The notes beneath the pieces were generated by a model. It was not told where the DNA came from. It did not search any database and saw only the letters and a list, made by a program, of their open reading frames with translations. Shown piece by piece: positions 1 to 6,624 of a stretch of DNA of 15,651 nucleotides (position 1 is its first letter; each line of letters begins with the position of its first letter). The stretch covers positions 1 to 15,651 of the forward strand of contig DASZMZ010000129.1 in assembly GCA_035551455.1 (NCBI GenBank), read 5' to 3'. Both the position numbers and the translations under genes were made by a program. The DNA is from Sulfopaludibacter sp035551455 (GTDB lineage: Bacteria; Acidobacteriota; Terriglobia; Bryobacterales; Bryobacteraceae).

Positions 1-538
1 GCTGGATAAAGTGATCGGCGGATGGACCGTGGCAGGGAAGTTCTTCGTATACAGCGGACGTCCCTTCTCCGTCACCAACGGCCAGATTGCGGCGCAGATT
101 TCCTCCAACTTCAGCGGTACGTTCCTGGCCGACCTGGTGGACAACACTGCATTGTACAAGAACTGCCCGCGCGATTCGGTGAATACGCCGTGCCTTTCGC
201 AGTCGCAGTTCGTGGTGGCCACCACCGCCAATCCTTCCCTCCAGAAGGATTACGGCAACATTCCGCCTAACGCATTCTACGGGCCGGGTTACTTCGATAT
301 CGACGCCCAGGTATCGAAAGCCATCCGCTTCAAGGAGCGCATGAAACTGGAGATTGGGGCGAACGCTTACAACATCATGAATCACCCCAACTTCGGCCAG
401 CCCAGCGGGACGGTCACCTCCACGACAGTAGGTAAGATCAGCGGCACGGTTAGCGCTCCGGTCAGCATCTACGGATCGGGCCAGGGCGCCATCGTATCGG
501 GCCGGGTGCTGGTGCTTACGGGGAAATTCAGCTTCTAG
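1..538 (+). CDS. TonB-dependent receptor (Oar-like), C-terminal part only
   Basis: The reading frame is open from the first bases of the window (LDKVIGGWTV...), so the gene starts upstream and only about the last 178 residues are seen. The tail looks like the end of the very large acidobacterial Oar-like outer-membrane receptors, which carry an N-terminal carboxypeptidase-regulatory-like domain, a plug and a 22-strand barrel. Telling segments are GGWTVAGKFFVYSGRPFSV, a Tyr/Phe-rich strand region, AYNIMNHPNFGQPSG (the common 'FNxxNHPNFG' signature near the end of these barrels), and a C-terminal strand LVLTGKFSF ending in Phe, as expected for Bam-dependent outer-membrane proteins. Such receptors are thought to import large or scarce substrates across the outer membrane using TonB energy; the substrate cannot be told. 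A strong terminator follows 26 bases after the stop codon. Confidence 0.85.
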   Translation, partial: LDKVIGGWTVAGKFFVYSGRPFSVTNGQIAAQISSNFSGTFLADLVDNTALYKNCPRDSVNTPCLSQSQFVVATTANPSLQKDYGNIPPNAFYGPGYFDIDAQVSKAIRFKERMKLEIGANAYNIMNHPNFGQPSGTVTSTTVGKISGTVSAPVSIYGSGQGAIVSGRVLVLTGKFSF

Positions 539-564
539 TTTCCAGCCACACGGGGTGTCATTTT

Positions 565-597
565 GGCCGGCGATCCTTCGGGGTCGCCGGCCTTTTT
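565..597 (+). terminator. Rho-independent terminator with UUCG tetraloop
   Basis: A perfect 9-bp arm pair (565-573 GGCCGGCGA with 584-592 TCGCCGGCC) is extended inward by T-G, C-G and C-G pairs to close a C(UUCG)G tetraloop at 577-580. It is followed by TTTTT at 593-597. It ends the receptor gene's transcript. The - strand side has no U-tract, so it should act in one direction only, although it sits just beyond the end of the convergent permease gene. Confidence 0.9.
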
Positions 598-605
598 CTT
601 TGCCT

Positions 606-3005
606 TTACTGCGAACGCAGTGCGGTGGCCGGATCGATTCGCGTGGCGCGCCAGGCGGGAATACAGCAGGCCACCAAACTAATGAGCACCAGCAGGACCG
701 CGACGGCGGCGATGACCGCGGGATCGTTCGGCGACACCTCGAACAGCAGCGTTCGAATCAGATTTGCCGCGGCGAGTCCCCCGCCGATTCCCAGCGCAAC
801 GCCCGCCAGAGCCGGCTTCAGTCCCTGCAGCAACACCAGTTTTGTAATGTCCGGAGCGTCCGCCCCCAGGGCCATGCGGACCCCCAGTTCGCCCTTGCGC
901 CGGCCCACCGAATAGGCCAGCACTCCGTAGAGTCCGATCGCCGCCAGAATCACCGCCAGAATCGCGAATACCGCGATGAGGATCAAGCCGAAGCGATTCT
1001 GCTCCGTCGAGCCCCACATCCTCTCATCCATGGTGCGAACCGTGATGGCTGGAAGATCGGGGTCGATGCCGCGCATCTGTTTCTGCACGGGCAGAGAGAG
1101 CGAATTCGGGTCGCCTGTCGCCCGCACCAACAGGGACGCGTATGTTACAGTCCCGTGGTAAATGGGGAAATACATCATCGGCTCCGGAGCGGACGCCAGT
1201 TTCTGCCTCGTATCGCCAACAATGCCGACAATTTCGAAAACCAGCTTGTCCGAAAGCCGAAGGTACTTCCCCAAAGGCTCCTCATTGGGGAAGAAGGTGG
1301 AGGCCATCGACTCGGTGATCACTGCTTTATTGGCGGCGTCCAGCCATTCAGCGGCCGTGAAGACGCGGCCTCGTTTGAGCGGAATGCCCGCGGCCTGGAA
1401 ATAGTTGGGATCGGCGGAGCGAACCACCGCATCCAGAAACTGGCCTGCGGGCAGCGGCGGCCTTCCTTCGATCGTAAATGTGGTGTCCATGAAGTGGCCG
1501 CCCAGTGGCGCCACGGTAACCAGACCGGCGCTCTCCACTCCGGGTGTAGCGCGGACCCGCGCCAGCAGGTCGCGATAGAAGCCGGCGACTCGCGCCGGAT
1601 TATCGTAGCGCCGCTCGGGAAGCGAAAAGTCGATCGTCAGGACACGGTCGGGTCGAAACCCGGGGTCCAGCGAATGAAGCCGCGTAAAGCTCTTTAACAT
1701 CAGCCCCGCGCCGGTGAGCAGCATGAGGGACAAAGCCACTTCCGCCGCAATCAGGCCATCGCGAAACAGCCGTCCCCCACGACCCGCCGTGGCCGACCGG
1801 CCGCCGTCCTGCATCGCTTTGGTCAGACTGCCCAACGAGGCGGTCCACGCAGGCACAAGTCCGGCGGCGATCCCGGTGACAATCGCCAGGGCCGCCGTGA
1901 ATGCCAGCACCTGTCCGTTCACCCGCACGGTATCGATTCGCGGGATATACCCGGCCATCTTGATCAGCACCTCCGTGCCAAATTCCGCGAGGACGATTCC
2001 GAGCGCCGCGCCGGCCAGAGAGAGCAGCAGGCTTTCGATCAGAAACTGGCGTGCGATGCGCAGCCTGCTCGCCCCGAGTGCGCTGCGCACCGCCACTTCA
2101 CGCCGGGCCGCTACGGCGCGCGCCAGCAGCAGATTGCCCACGTTGACGCAGGCGATCAGCAGAACGCATGCCACCGCGCCGAACAGCACCAGCAGCATAG
2201 GCCGCACGCGGCTCACCATCCGGTCGGCCAGCAGCGCGACGTTGGCGCCTTTGCCCGTGAGTTCTCCGGGGTACTGCTGCTTGATGCGGCGCGCGATGGA
2301 ATCCAGTTCGGTCCGCGCCTGTACCACCGACACGCCCGGTCTCAAGCGCGCCACTACGCTGAAGCGATGATTGCCGCGCAGTTGCTGCCAGCCCGGCTTC
2401 AACATCTGACCCGCGGGCAGCCAGATTTCCGTCCCGGCACTCGGGAAATCGAACGACCCGGGCATCACGCCAATCACCGTGCGGGCTTCCCCTTCCACAC
2501 GTATGGCGGAGCCCAACACAGATGCGCCGTCCTGGAACCGTCGCCAAAAGGCGTGGCTGATGACCACCACGCGCGCGGCATCGGGCCGGTCGTCGTCCGC
2601 GCGGAAGACGCGGCCCAGCGCCGCCGAAGCGCCCAGGGTGCGGAAAAACCCGGGGTCGCAAATCACACCAGTGAGCTTCTCGTTGAGTCCGCCATCGCGC
2701 GGTGAATAGTCGGCATCCTGATCGGCGTATAAGCCCATTGATTGAAAGCTGGACGCCTGCCGCTGCCAATCGAAGAAGTTCGCCGGGGAGACCACATTGA
2801 ATTGGCTTGGTCCCACGACTTCCCGCTCATACAGGCTCACTAGCCGGTCGGGATTCTGGTAAGGCAAAGGAGCCAGCAGTACCGCTCGCACTACGGTAAA
2901 GATCGCGGAGTTTGCCCCAATTCCCAAAGCGAGGACCAGGATTGCCGCCAGACTGAGCCCACGACTGCGCATCAGGACGCGAATCGCATACTGTATTTCC
3001 CGCAT
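606..3005 (-). CDS. Orphan ABC-type permease, MacB/FtsX family (ADOP)
   Basis: An inner-membrane protein of 799 residues with two tandem FtsX/MacB permease halves. The N-terminal segment REIQYAIRVLMRSRGLSLAA and the GIGANSAIFTVV membrane helix are hallmarks of the acidobacterial duplicated orphan permease family. Predicted membrane segments lie near residues 18-44, 268-295, 322-345 and 364-388 (first half), then 416-438, 676-702, 727-747 and 755-785 (second half), with periplasmic MacB-type core domains between. It ends in PAWRATRIDPATALRSQ, the usual FtsX-type tail. The ATG at 3005 was chosen because family members start with a Met just before this 'x-L/I-RYA-R' segment; an in-frame TTG at 3023 would add six residues, and neither start has a good ribosome binding site. 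No ATP-binding subunit gene is adjacent, in line with the 'orphan' label. The substrate is unknown; relatives include MacB (macrolide/peptide efflux) and lipoprotein transporters. Confidence 0.9.
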   Translation of the reverse strand: MREIQYAIRVLMRSRGLSLAAILVLALGIGANSAIFTVVRAVLLAPLPYQNPDRLVSLYEREVVGPSQFNVVSPANFFDWQRQASSFQSMGLYADQDADYSPRDGGLNEKLTGVICDPGFFRTLGASAALGRVFRADDDRPDAARVVVISHAFWRRFQDGASVLGSAIRVEGEARTVIGVMPGSFDFPSAGTEIWLPAGQMLKPGWQQLRGNHRFSVVARLRPGVSVVQARTELDSIARRIKQQYPGELTGKGANVALLADRMVSRVRPMLLVLFGAVACVLLIACVNVGNLLLARAVAARREVAVRSALGASRLRIARQFLIESLLLSLAGAALGIVLAEFGTEVLIKMAGYIPRIDTVRVNGQVLAFTAALAIVTGIAAGLVPAWTASLGSLTKAMQDGGRSATAGRGGRLFRDGLIAAEVALSLMLLTGAGLMLKSFTRLHSLDPGFRPDRVLTIDFSLPERRYDNPARVAGFYRDLLARVRATPGVESAGLVTVAPLGGHFMDTTFTIEGRPPLPAGQFLDAVVRSADPNYFQAAGIPLKRGRVFTAAEWLDAANKAVITESMASTFFPNEEPLGKYLRLSDKLVFEIVGIVGDTRQKLASAPEPMMYFPIYHGTVTYASLLVRATGDPNSLSLPVQKQMRGIDPDLPAITVRTMDERMWGSTEQNRFGLILIAVFAILAVILAAIGLYGVLAYSVGRRKGELGVRMALGADAPDITKLVLLQGLKPALAGVALGIGGGLAAANLIRTLLFEVSPNDPAVIAAVAVLLVLISLVACCIPAWRATRIDPATALRSQ

Positions 3006-3043
3006 GCGACCAATACTCGCCAAGCGACAATTAGTTACAGCTA

Positions 3044-3104
3044 TACCGGGAATTCTTTACAGCCATAATAAACGTGCTAGTAAAGAGGTACTACCAGCCC
3101 GGTA
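3044..3104. repeat. Inverted repeat TACCGGG / CCCGGTA upstream of the permease gene
   Basis: Perfect 7-base arms at 3044-3050 and 3098-3104 are separated by 47 bases. A smaller dyad, TAGTA-N6-TACTA (3078-3093), lies inside the spacer. On the - strand a TATTAT box (complement of 3065-3070) falls between the arms and could be the -10 of the permease gene, but no convincing -35 matches it. This could be an operator or chance; the region 3006-3201 is otherwise gene-free. Confidence 0.3.
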
Positions 3105-3144
3105 ATATAAGTCACATTCAGTACAAGCCGGCACCTCCAGTGCT

Positions 3145-3172
3145 TTGCCACGGTCACGAGGTTTGCTATGTT
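3145..3172 (+). promoter_or_regulatory. Predicted promoter of the small gene at 3202
   Basis: TTGCCA (3145-3150, 5/6 to TTGACA) is separated by 16 bases from TATGTT (3167-3172, 4/6), which is preceded by TGC, giving an extended -10. Transcription would start near 3179, just ahead of the ribosome binding site at 3187-3192. This is judged from consensus only. Confidence 0.45.
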
Positions 3173-3201
3173 CACATTGGTAGATCGGAGGTTCCAGTTC
3201 C

Positions 3202-3432
3202 ATGGGCGGATTTGCAAGCGGGATGAAACAGTCGTTTTCGAACGTCCCAAACAGCAAGAATCGTGTTGTCTGGGAAGCGATCGATCTGATCGACAGTAGA
3301 ATCGCCAGCGACCGATTGAAAGTTCCGGGAGGCTGGTTGGTTCGGTCCGTGTATCTGCGCGGCTCGCAGGATGGTAGCTGCGCCTTGCATCAAATCTTCG
3401 TCGCAGATCCTGCGCACGAATGGATTGTCTGA
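3202..3432 (+). CDS. Small conserved-looking hypothetical protein (76 aa)
   Basis: The product is 76 residues and starts MGGFASGMKQSF. The start is well supported by GGAGGT at 3187-3192, nine bases ahead of the ATG, and by a plausible promoter upstream. No signal peptide or membrane helix is visible. The centre and C-terminus (LKVPGGWLVRSVYL..., then QIFVADPAHEWIV) resemble small uncharacterised bacterial proteins that share a 'PGGWLVR ... FVPDPxHEW' pattern; this is recollection of a pattern, not a database match, and no function is known to me. The gene ends three bases before the stop codon of the convergent BNR gene, so its transcript must run antisense into that gene or stop in the junction. 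It could be spurious, but the ribosome binding site and amino-acid composition argue for a real gene. Confidence 0.6.
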   Translation: MGGFASGMKQSFSNVPNSKNRVVWEAIDLIDSRIASDRLKVPGGWLVRSVYLRGSQDGSCALHQIFVADPAHEWIV

Positions 3433-3435
3433 TCC

Positions 3436-4929
3436 TTACTCCCTTCCAGGGGGAACCCGGCGGCGTTCAATTTCCATGCGGTGCGGACGTAGGTTTACTT
3501 CAGTGCGACCGGTTGACGAAGTATCGCCCGGCCGTTCGAGCGTAGAGGCGAACACGTCACTCGGGTTGAGCGTATTACCGGAATTCGCCGCGACAAAGAA
3601 AGCCACGAAAGCGCCGCCCGACGGCGCGATCGATTGGTAGTCTCCCAGAAACGGCTCGTTGCCCACCGCGGGCCCGCTCAGCATGTCGAACGATCCGGCC
3701 AGCGGCGTTTCGCGCCACTTACTTCCGCCATCCACGGACGTAGCGCGCCAGTAATTAGTCAGCAGTGGACCGGGCGCGCTGGTCGCTTTGCGAAAGTCGT
3801 AGTAAGTCACGGCTACGGCGCCTCCCGCGCCCACCGCCACCGCGGGAGTAAATGCCTGTACGTTGGTAGCCTGATTTACTTGCACGGGCGTCGACCAGGT
3901 CACTCCATCGTCGGTGGATTTCGACAGAGCGATACCATCGCGCTGATTGCCGCTGAACCGGCCATCGGTCCACACGATGTAGATCGCGCCCGAAGCGCGG
4001 TCCACCGCCATCGCCGGTATGCCCGCGCCGGTCCGAATGCTGCGCTGATTTCGCACATCCACCGTCCCGATGGTGCCGTCGCGCGAAACCGCGATGGGCG
4101 TCGACCAGGTGGCGCCATGATCCGTCGACCGCGCCACCACCACCTGCTCGCCGGAGGCGCGCGAGAGTACGAACATGTTGACCAGCGTGCCATCGGGCAG
4201 TACGCCGATCTGGCATCCGATGGAGAAGCCATTATTCCCCGTGTCGTAGATCATGCGCGAGGGCTCCCACGTGGCGCCGCCATCGGTAGTGCGGGAAAAC
4301 CAGACGGGCGCGGACGTGTTGGAGATGCGGTCCCAAACGGCATATACGAAGTGCGCATCGTTAGGGTCCGCCGTGATCGATTCCTTATCGCTGCCCGAGG
4401 GCGAGGTGGACGGATCCAGAATGAGCGTTGCCGGGTCGCCCCAGGTAAAGCCGCCGTCTGAGGAGCGGCTCACCATCACGGCCACCGTCAGGTTGTTGTC
4501 CTTCAAGCCAAGTCCGATCTGGTATGCCGTGCCGTCAGGCGAGAAACTCACCCATGGATCGCTGGCCCGGTCGTAGATGCCGCCGCTACAGGCGGAGAAG
4601 CGGGCGAAGCTGGTGGCCCAGGTGCGGCCCAGATCGGTGGTGACGCCGGCCATCAGTCCGCTGGATCCGCCATCGCTCCAGCGGTCCTGCTGCCAGACCC
4701 CGATCAGATGGAGAGGATTGGTGGGGTCCACGGCCACGAAGGGCTCAACGGGCGCATTGTGATAGTGGATACCGGTCTGCGTGCCGTTACAACTGGCCGG
4801 CCACGGGTCCGAAATGCTGACGCGCGAAACAGCGACCGGAGCCGGAGTGCCCGTCCGTCCCGGTGCGCGTTGCTGTGGAGACAAAACCAGACTACTGAGA
4901 CAAACCAAAACGATCAGACCGAATTTCAT
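3436..4929 (-). CDS. Exported BNR/Asp-box repeat protein (sialidase-like propeller)
   Basis: About 497 residues with an N-terminal Sec signal peptide (MKFGLIVLVCLSSLVLSPQQ; the residue before Cys is not small, so a lipoprotein is unlikely). The mature part carries six Asp-box motifs of the S/T-x-D-x-G-x-x-W type. Counted from the upstream GTG they are TTDLGRTW (99), SSDGGFTW (158), TTDGGATW (216), STDHGATW (270), STDDGVTW (340) and SVDGGSKW (400), one per blade of a six-bladed propeller. Such folds occur in sialidases, but also in many exported proteins without known enzymatic activity. I do not see the arginine triad and RIP motif of true sialidases, so the enzymatic label is withheld. The start may be ATG 4929 or GTG 4935; neither has well-spaced Shine-Dalgarno bases. 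It may act on or bind extracellular glycans. Confidence 0.85.
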   Translation of the reverse strand: MKFGLIVLVCLSSLVLSPQQRAPGRTGTPAPVAVSRVSISDPWPASCNGTQTGIHYHNAPVEPFVAVDPTNPLHLIGVWQQDRWSDGGSSGLMAGVTTDLGRTWATSFARFSACSGGIYDRASDPWVSFSPDGTAYQIGLGLKDNNLTVAVMVSRSSDGGFTWGDPATLILDPSTSPSGSDKESITADPNDAHFVYAVWDRISNTSAPVWFSRTTDGGATWEPSRMIYDTGNNGFSIGCQIGVLPDGTLVNMFVLSRASGEQVVVARSTDHGATWSTPIAVSRDGTIGTVDVRNQRSIRTGAGIPAMAVDRASGAIYIVWTDGRFSGNQRDGIALSKSTDDGVTWSTPVQVNQATNVQAFTPAVAVGAGGAVAVTYYDFRKATSAPGPLLTNYWRATSVDGGSKWRETPLAGSFDMLSGPAVGNEPFLGDYQSIAPSGGAFVAFFVAANSGNTLNPSDVFASTLERPGDTSSTGRTEVNLRPHRMEIERRRVPPGRE

Positions 4930-4988
4930 ACCCACCGTAAGCCGAGTATGCCACCGAACCTACTTGTTGTAAACGGAGAAGTAGAATG

Positions 4989-5055
4989 TGAAACTGCCAG
5001 CCGTCAGGTCGACCCGGCCGCCATTGTCGATCCGGCCGCCATTTGAAACTGGCAG
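4989..5055. repeat. Nested short repeat: 12-mers flanking an 18-bp tandem duplication
   Basis: Two adjacent 18-mers, 5008-5025 (GTCGACCCGGCCGCCATT) and 5026-5043, differ at one base. They are flanked by 12-mers TGAAACTGCCAG (4989-5000) and TGAAACTGGCAG (5044-5055). These are 11/12 identical as direct repeats, and their CTGCCAG/CTGGCAG cores are also exact inverted repeats. The element lies in the 303-base gap 4936-5238 between the divergent BNR gene and the his leader. Apart from this and the his promoter I see nothing definite in that gap. Confidence 0.6.
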
Positions 5056-5201
5056 GCTTGTTGCGCCGGCGCGGATTGACTCCCCACCAACAGGAGCAGA
5101 GATACAGAGATAGAGCAGCACTTACTGACTAGTATCATGGGGAGTACTACTTATAACATAAGCTACTCTGGCAATCCGCGAGCATTCGATTTACGAGCAG
5201 C

Positions 5202-5230
5202 TTTTCCTAAGGCCGGGCTTTTGGTATACT
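5202..5230 (+). promoter_or_regulatory. Predicted his operon promoter (extended -10)
   Basis: TGG-TATACT (5222-5230) is a good extended -10 box (TATACT is 5/6 to TATAAT). The hexamer 17 bases upstream, TTTTCC (5202-5207), is a weak -35, which extended -10 promoters tolerate. Transcription would begin about 5236-5239, at or just before the ATG of the leader peptide. A second, weaker TATAAC box lies at 5152-5157 without a matched -35. Confidence 0.55.
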
Positions 5231-5238
5231 TTTGGTTT

Positions 5239-5307
5239 ATGGCAGTCATCTTCGTCGCGCGGCACCATCATCATCACCACGCCCACACGCGACGGGCCAT
5301 ATTCTGA
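5239..5307 (+). CDS. hisL: his operon leader peptide (22 aa, 7 histidines)
   Basis: The ATG at 5239 opens a 22-codon frame: MAVIFVAR, then six consecutive His codons (5263-5280, CAC CAT CAT CAT CAC CAC), then AHTRRAIF and a TGA at 5305-5307. Seven of 22 residues are histidine. It lies immediately upstream of hisI and ahead of an intrinsic terminator, which is the arrangement of the enterobacterial his leader. The peptide itself needs no function: the speed of its translation reports the charge of tRNA-His. No Shine-Dalgarno sequence precedes the ATG, and the -10 box ends only eight bases upstream, so translation probably starts on a leaderless transcript. The gene symbol follows E. coli usage by analogy, not by sequence homology. 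Confidence 0.85.
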   Translation: MAVIFVARHHHHHHAHTRRAIF

Positions 5308-5358
5308 TTGCACCCCAACAGAAATTGGAAAGGACGCCCGCCGCAGGAATCGGCGGGC
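5253..5358 (+). promoter_or_regulatory. his transcription attenuator with mutually exclusive helices
   Basis: Four segments fit the classical model. Segment 1 CGTCGCG (5253-5259) is an exact 7-bp complement of CGCGACG in segment 2 (5288-5294), extendable by two T-G pairs. Segment 2 (5289-5297) instead pairs with segment 3 (5336-5344): eight pairs and one A-C mismatch. Segment 3 GCCCGCCG (5336-5343) also pairs perfectly with segment 4 CGGCGGGC (5351-5358), the terminator. A ribosome stalled on the His run (5263-5280) would cover segment 1 and free segment 2, which sequesters segment 3 and prevents termination. A ribosome that reaches the stop at 5305 covers segment 2, so the terminator forms. 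Without translation, 1:2 and 3:4 both form and transcription stops. Confidence 0.82.
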
Positions 5359-5371
5359 TTTTTGTTTTTTT
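5336..5371 (+). terminator. Attenuator terminator upstream of hisI
   Basis: A perfect 8-bp G+C-only stem (5336-5343 with 5351-5358) and a 7-base loop are followed by TTTTTG and seven further T (5359-5371). It lies between the leader peptide and hisI, so it can only make sense as a conditional terminator of the his operon. Confidence 0.9.
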
Positions 5372-5377
5372 ACGCGT

Positions 5378-5758
5378 ATGAATCTCGATTTTGCCAAGTC
5401 GGACGGCCTGGTCACCGCCGTCGTACAGGATGCCACCACCGGCCGCGTCCTAATGGTGGGTTACATGAACGAGGAGTCGTTCCGGAAAACCGTGGAGACG
5501 GGCTTCGTCACCTTTTATAGCCGCTCCCGCAAGAAGCTCTGGATGAAGGGTGAAAGTTCCGGCCATCGTCTGGTGGTGAAGGAAATCTCCACCGACTGCG
5601 ACCTGGACGCCGTCCTGGTCAAAGTGGACGCGCAGGGACCCGGCGTCTGTCACGAAGGCTACCAGAGCTGCTTCTTCCGACGCCTCGACAACGGCGCCTG
5701 GCAGGTTTGCGAAGAGCGCACTTACGACCCCAACGCTGTATATGGAGGCAAGGCATGA
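5378..5758 (+). CDS. hisI: Phosphoribosyl-AMP cyclohydrolase
   Basis: A cytoplasmic enzyme of 126 residues that opens the purine ring of phosphoribosyl-AMP (third step of histidine synthesis). It is the monofunctional form: no HisE pyrophosphatase domain is fused. Family motifs are present: SRSRKKLWMKGESSGH (48-63), the metal-binding STDCDLDAV segment (Asp73, Cys74, Asp75, Asp77), and GPGVCHEGYQSCFF, giving the three zinc cysteines 74, 91 and 98. The N-terminus LDFAKSDGLV matches the usual family start, which supports the ATG at 5378. That ATG lies only six bases after the U-tract of the attenuator and has no Shine-Dalgarno sequence in range; the closest purine-rich stretch, GGAAAGGA (5327-5334), is 43 bases upstream on the other side of the hairpin. 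It overlaps hisG by four bases. Confidence 0.95.
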   Translation: MNLDFAKSDGLVTAVVQDATTGRVLMVGYMNEESFRKTVETGFVTFYSRSRKKLWMKGESSGHRLVVKEISTDCDLDAVLVKVDAQGPGVCHEGYQSCFFRRLDNGAWQVCEERTYDPNAVYGGKA

Positions 5759-6624
5759 AGCTCAAACTCGGCATTCCCAAAGGCAGCCTGGAAAACGCCA
5801 CCATCGATTTGTTCCGCCGCGCCGGCTTTTCCATCACCACCAGCAGCCGGTCGTACTTCCCGGGCATCGACGATCCGGAAATCGAGTGCATGCTGATCCG
5901 CGCCCAGGAGATGGCCCGCTATGTGGAGGACGGTATCCTCGACGCCGGACTCACCGGCCGCGACTGGATCCAGGAGAACGAGGCCGACGTGGTGGCCGTC
6001 GCCGACCTCATTTACGCCAAGCAGAGCTTCGGCAAAGTCCGCTGGGTGCTGGCCGTGCCCGAAAACTCGGGCTTCCACTCGCCCCGGGATCTCCAGGGCA
6101 AGATCATCGCCACCGAACTGGTGCAGACCACGCGGCGGTATCTGGCCTCTCACGGCGTCACCGCCAAGGTAGAGTTCAGTTGGGGCGCCACGGAAGTGAA
6201 GCCTCCGGTGCTGGCCGACGCCATCGTGGAAGTCACCGAGACGGGCTCGTCGCTGCGCGCCAATAAGCTCAAGATCATCGACACCGTGCTGGAGTCCAAC
6301 ACACAGTTGATCGCCAATCAGGATGCGTGGAAAGACGATCGGAAGCGCCGCAAACTGGAAGACATCAAGATGCTGCTGGAAGGCGCCATCAACGCTTTGG
6401 GCAAGGTCGGCCTGATGCTGAACGTGCATCGCCAGAACCTGGCGGGCGTGCTGTCCGTGCTGCCCGCGCTGAAGCGGCCCACCATCTCCAACCTCAGTGA
6501 AGAGGACTGGTTGGCGGTCAACACCATCCTGGATGAATCCACGGTCCGTAACATCATTCCCAGATTGAAGGAAGCCGGCGGCGAAGGCATTGTGGAATAC
6601 CCGCTGAACAAGATTGTCCTGTGA
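5755..6624 (+). CDS. hisG: ATP phosphoribosyltransferase, long form
   Basis: The first enzyme of the pathway joins ATP and PRPP. At 289 residues it is the long form, with its own C-terminal ACT-like regulatory domain (about 205-289), so it should be feedback-inhibited by histidine and need no HisZ partner. Visible landmarks are the N-terminal LKLGIPKGSLENATIDLF, DAGLTGRDWI (63-72), ELVQTTRRYL (121-130) and the PRPP-loop region DAIVEVTETGSSLRAN (155-170). The ATG at 5755 is fixed by GGAGG at 5744-5748, six bases upstream, and overlaps the hisI stop (ATGA). The frame is open further upstream to 5707, but those residues are antisense-like composition within hisI and lie outside the family's start. 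Confidence 0.96.
   Translation: MKLKLGIPKGSLENATIDLFRRAGFSITTSSRSYFPGIDDPEIECMLIRAQEMARYVEDGILDAGLTGRDWIQENEADVVAVADLIYAKQSFGKVRWVLAVPENSGFHSPRDLQGKIIATELVQTTRRYLASHGVTAKVEFSWGATEVKPPVLADAIVEVTETGSSLRANKLKIIDTVLESNTQLIANQDAWKDDRKRRKLEDIKMLLEGAINALGKVGLMLNVHRQNLAGVLSVLPALKRPTISNLSEEDWLAVNTILDESTVRNIIPRLKEAGGEGIVEYPLNKIVL

Noticed and set aside
606..1697. Long open frame on the + strand across the permease gene
   Set aside because: It is antisense to a well-recognised permease, has a Gln/Arg/His-rich low-information composition and no ribosome binding site.
3436..4929. Calling the Asp-box protein a sialidase
   Set aside because: Asp boxes define a fold, not an activity; the arginine triad and RIP motif were not found.
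4708..5046. + strand frame ending in the duplicated VDPAAI
   Set aside because: The apparent peptide repeat is only the translation of the 18-bp tandem repeat, and most of the frame is antisense to the BNR gene.
5263..5280. Six-His run as a cloning-vector His tag or assembly contamination
   Set aside because: It sits in a short frame directly upstream of hisI with matching attenuator helices, mixed CAC/CAT codons and no vector sequence around it.
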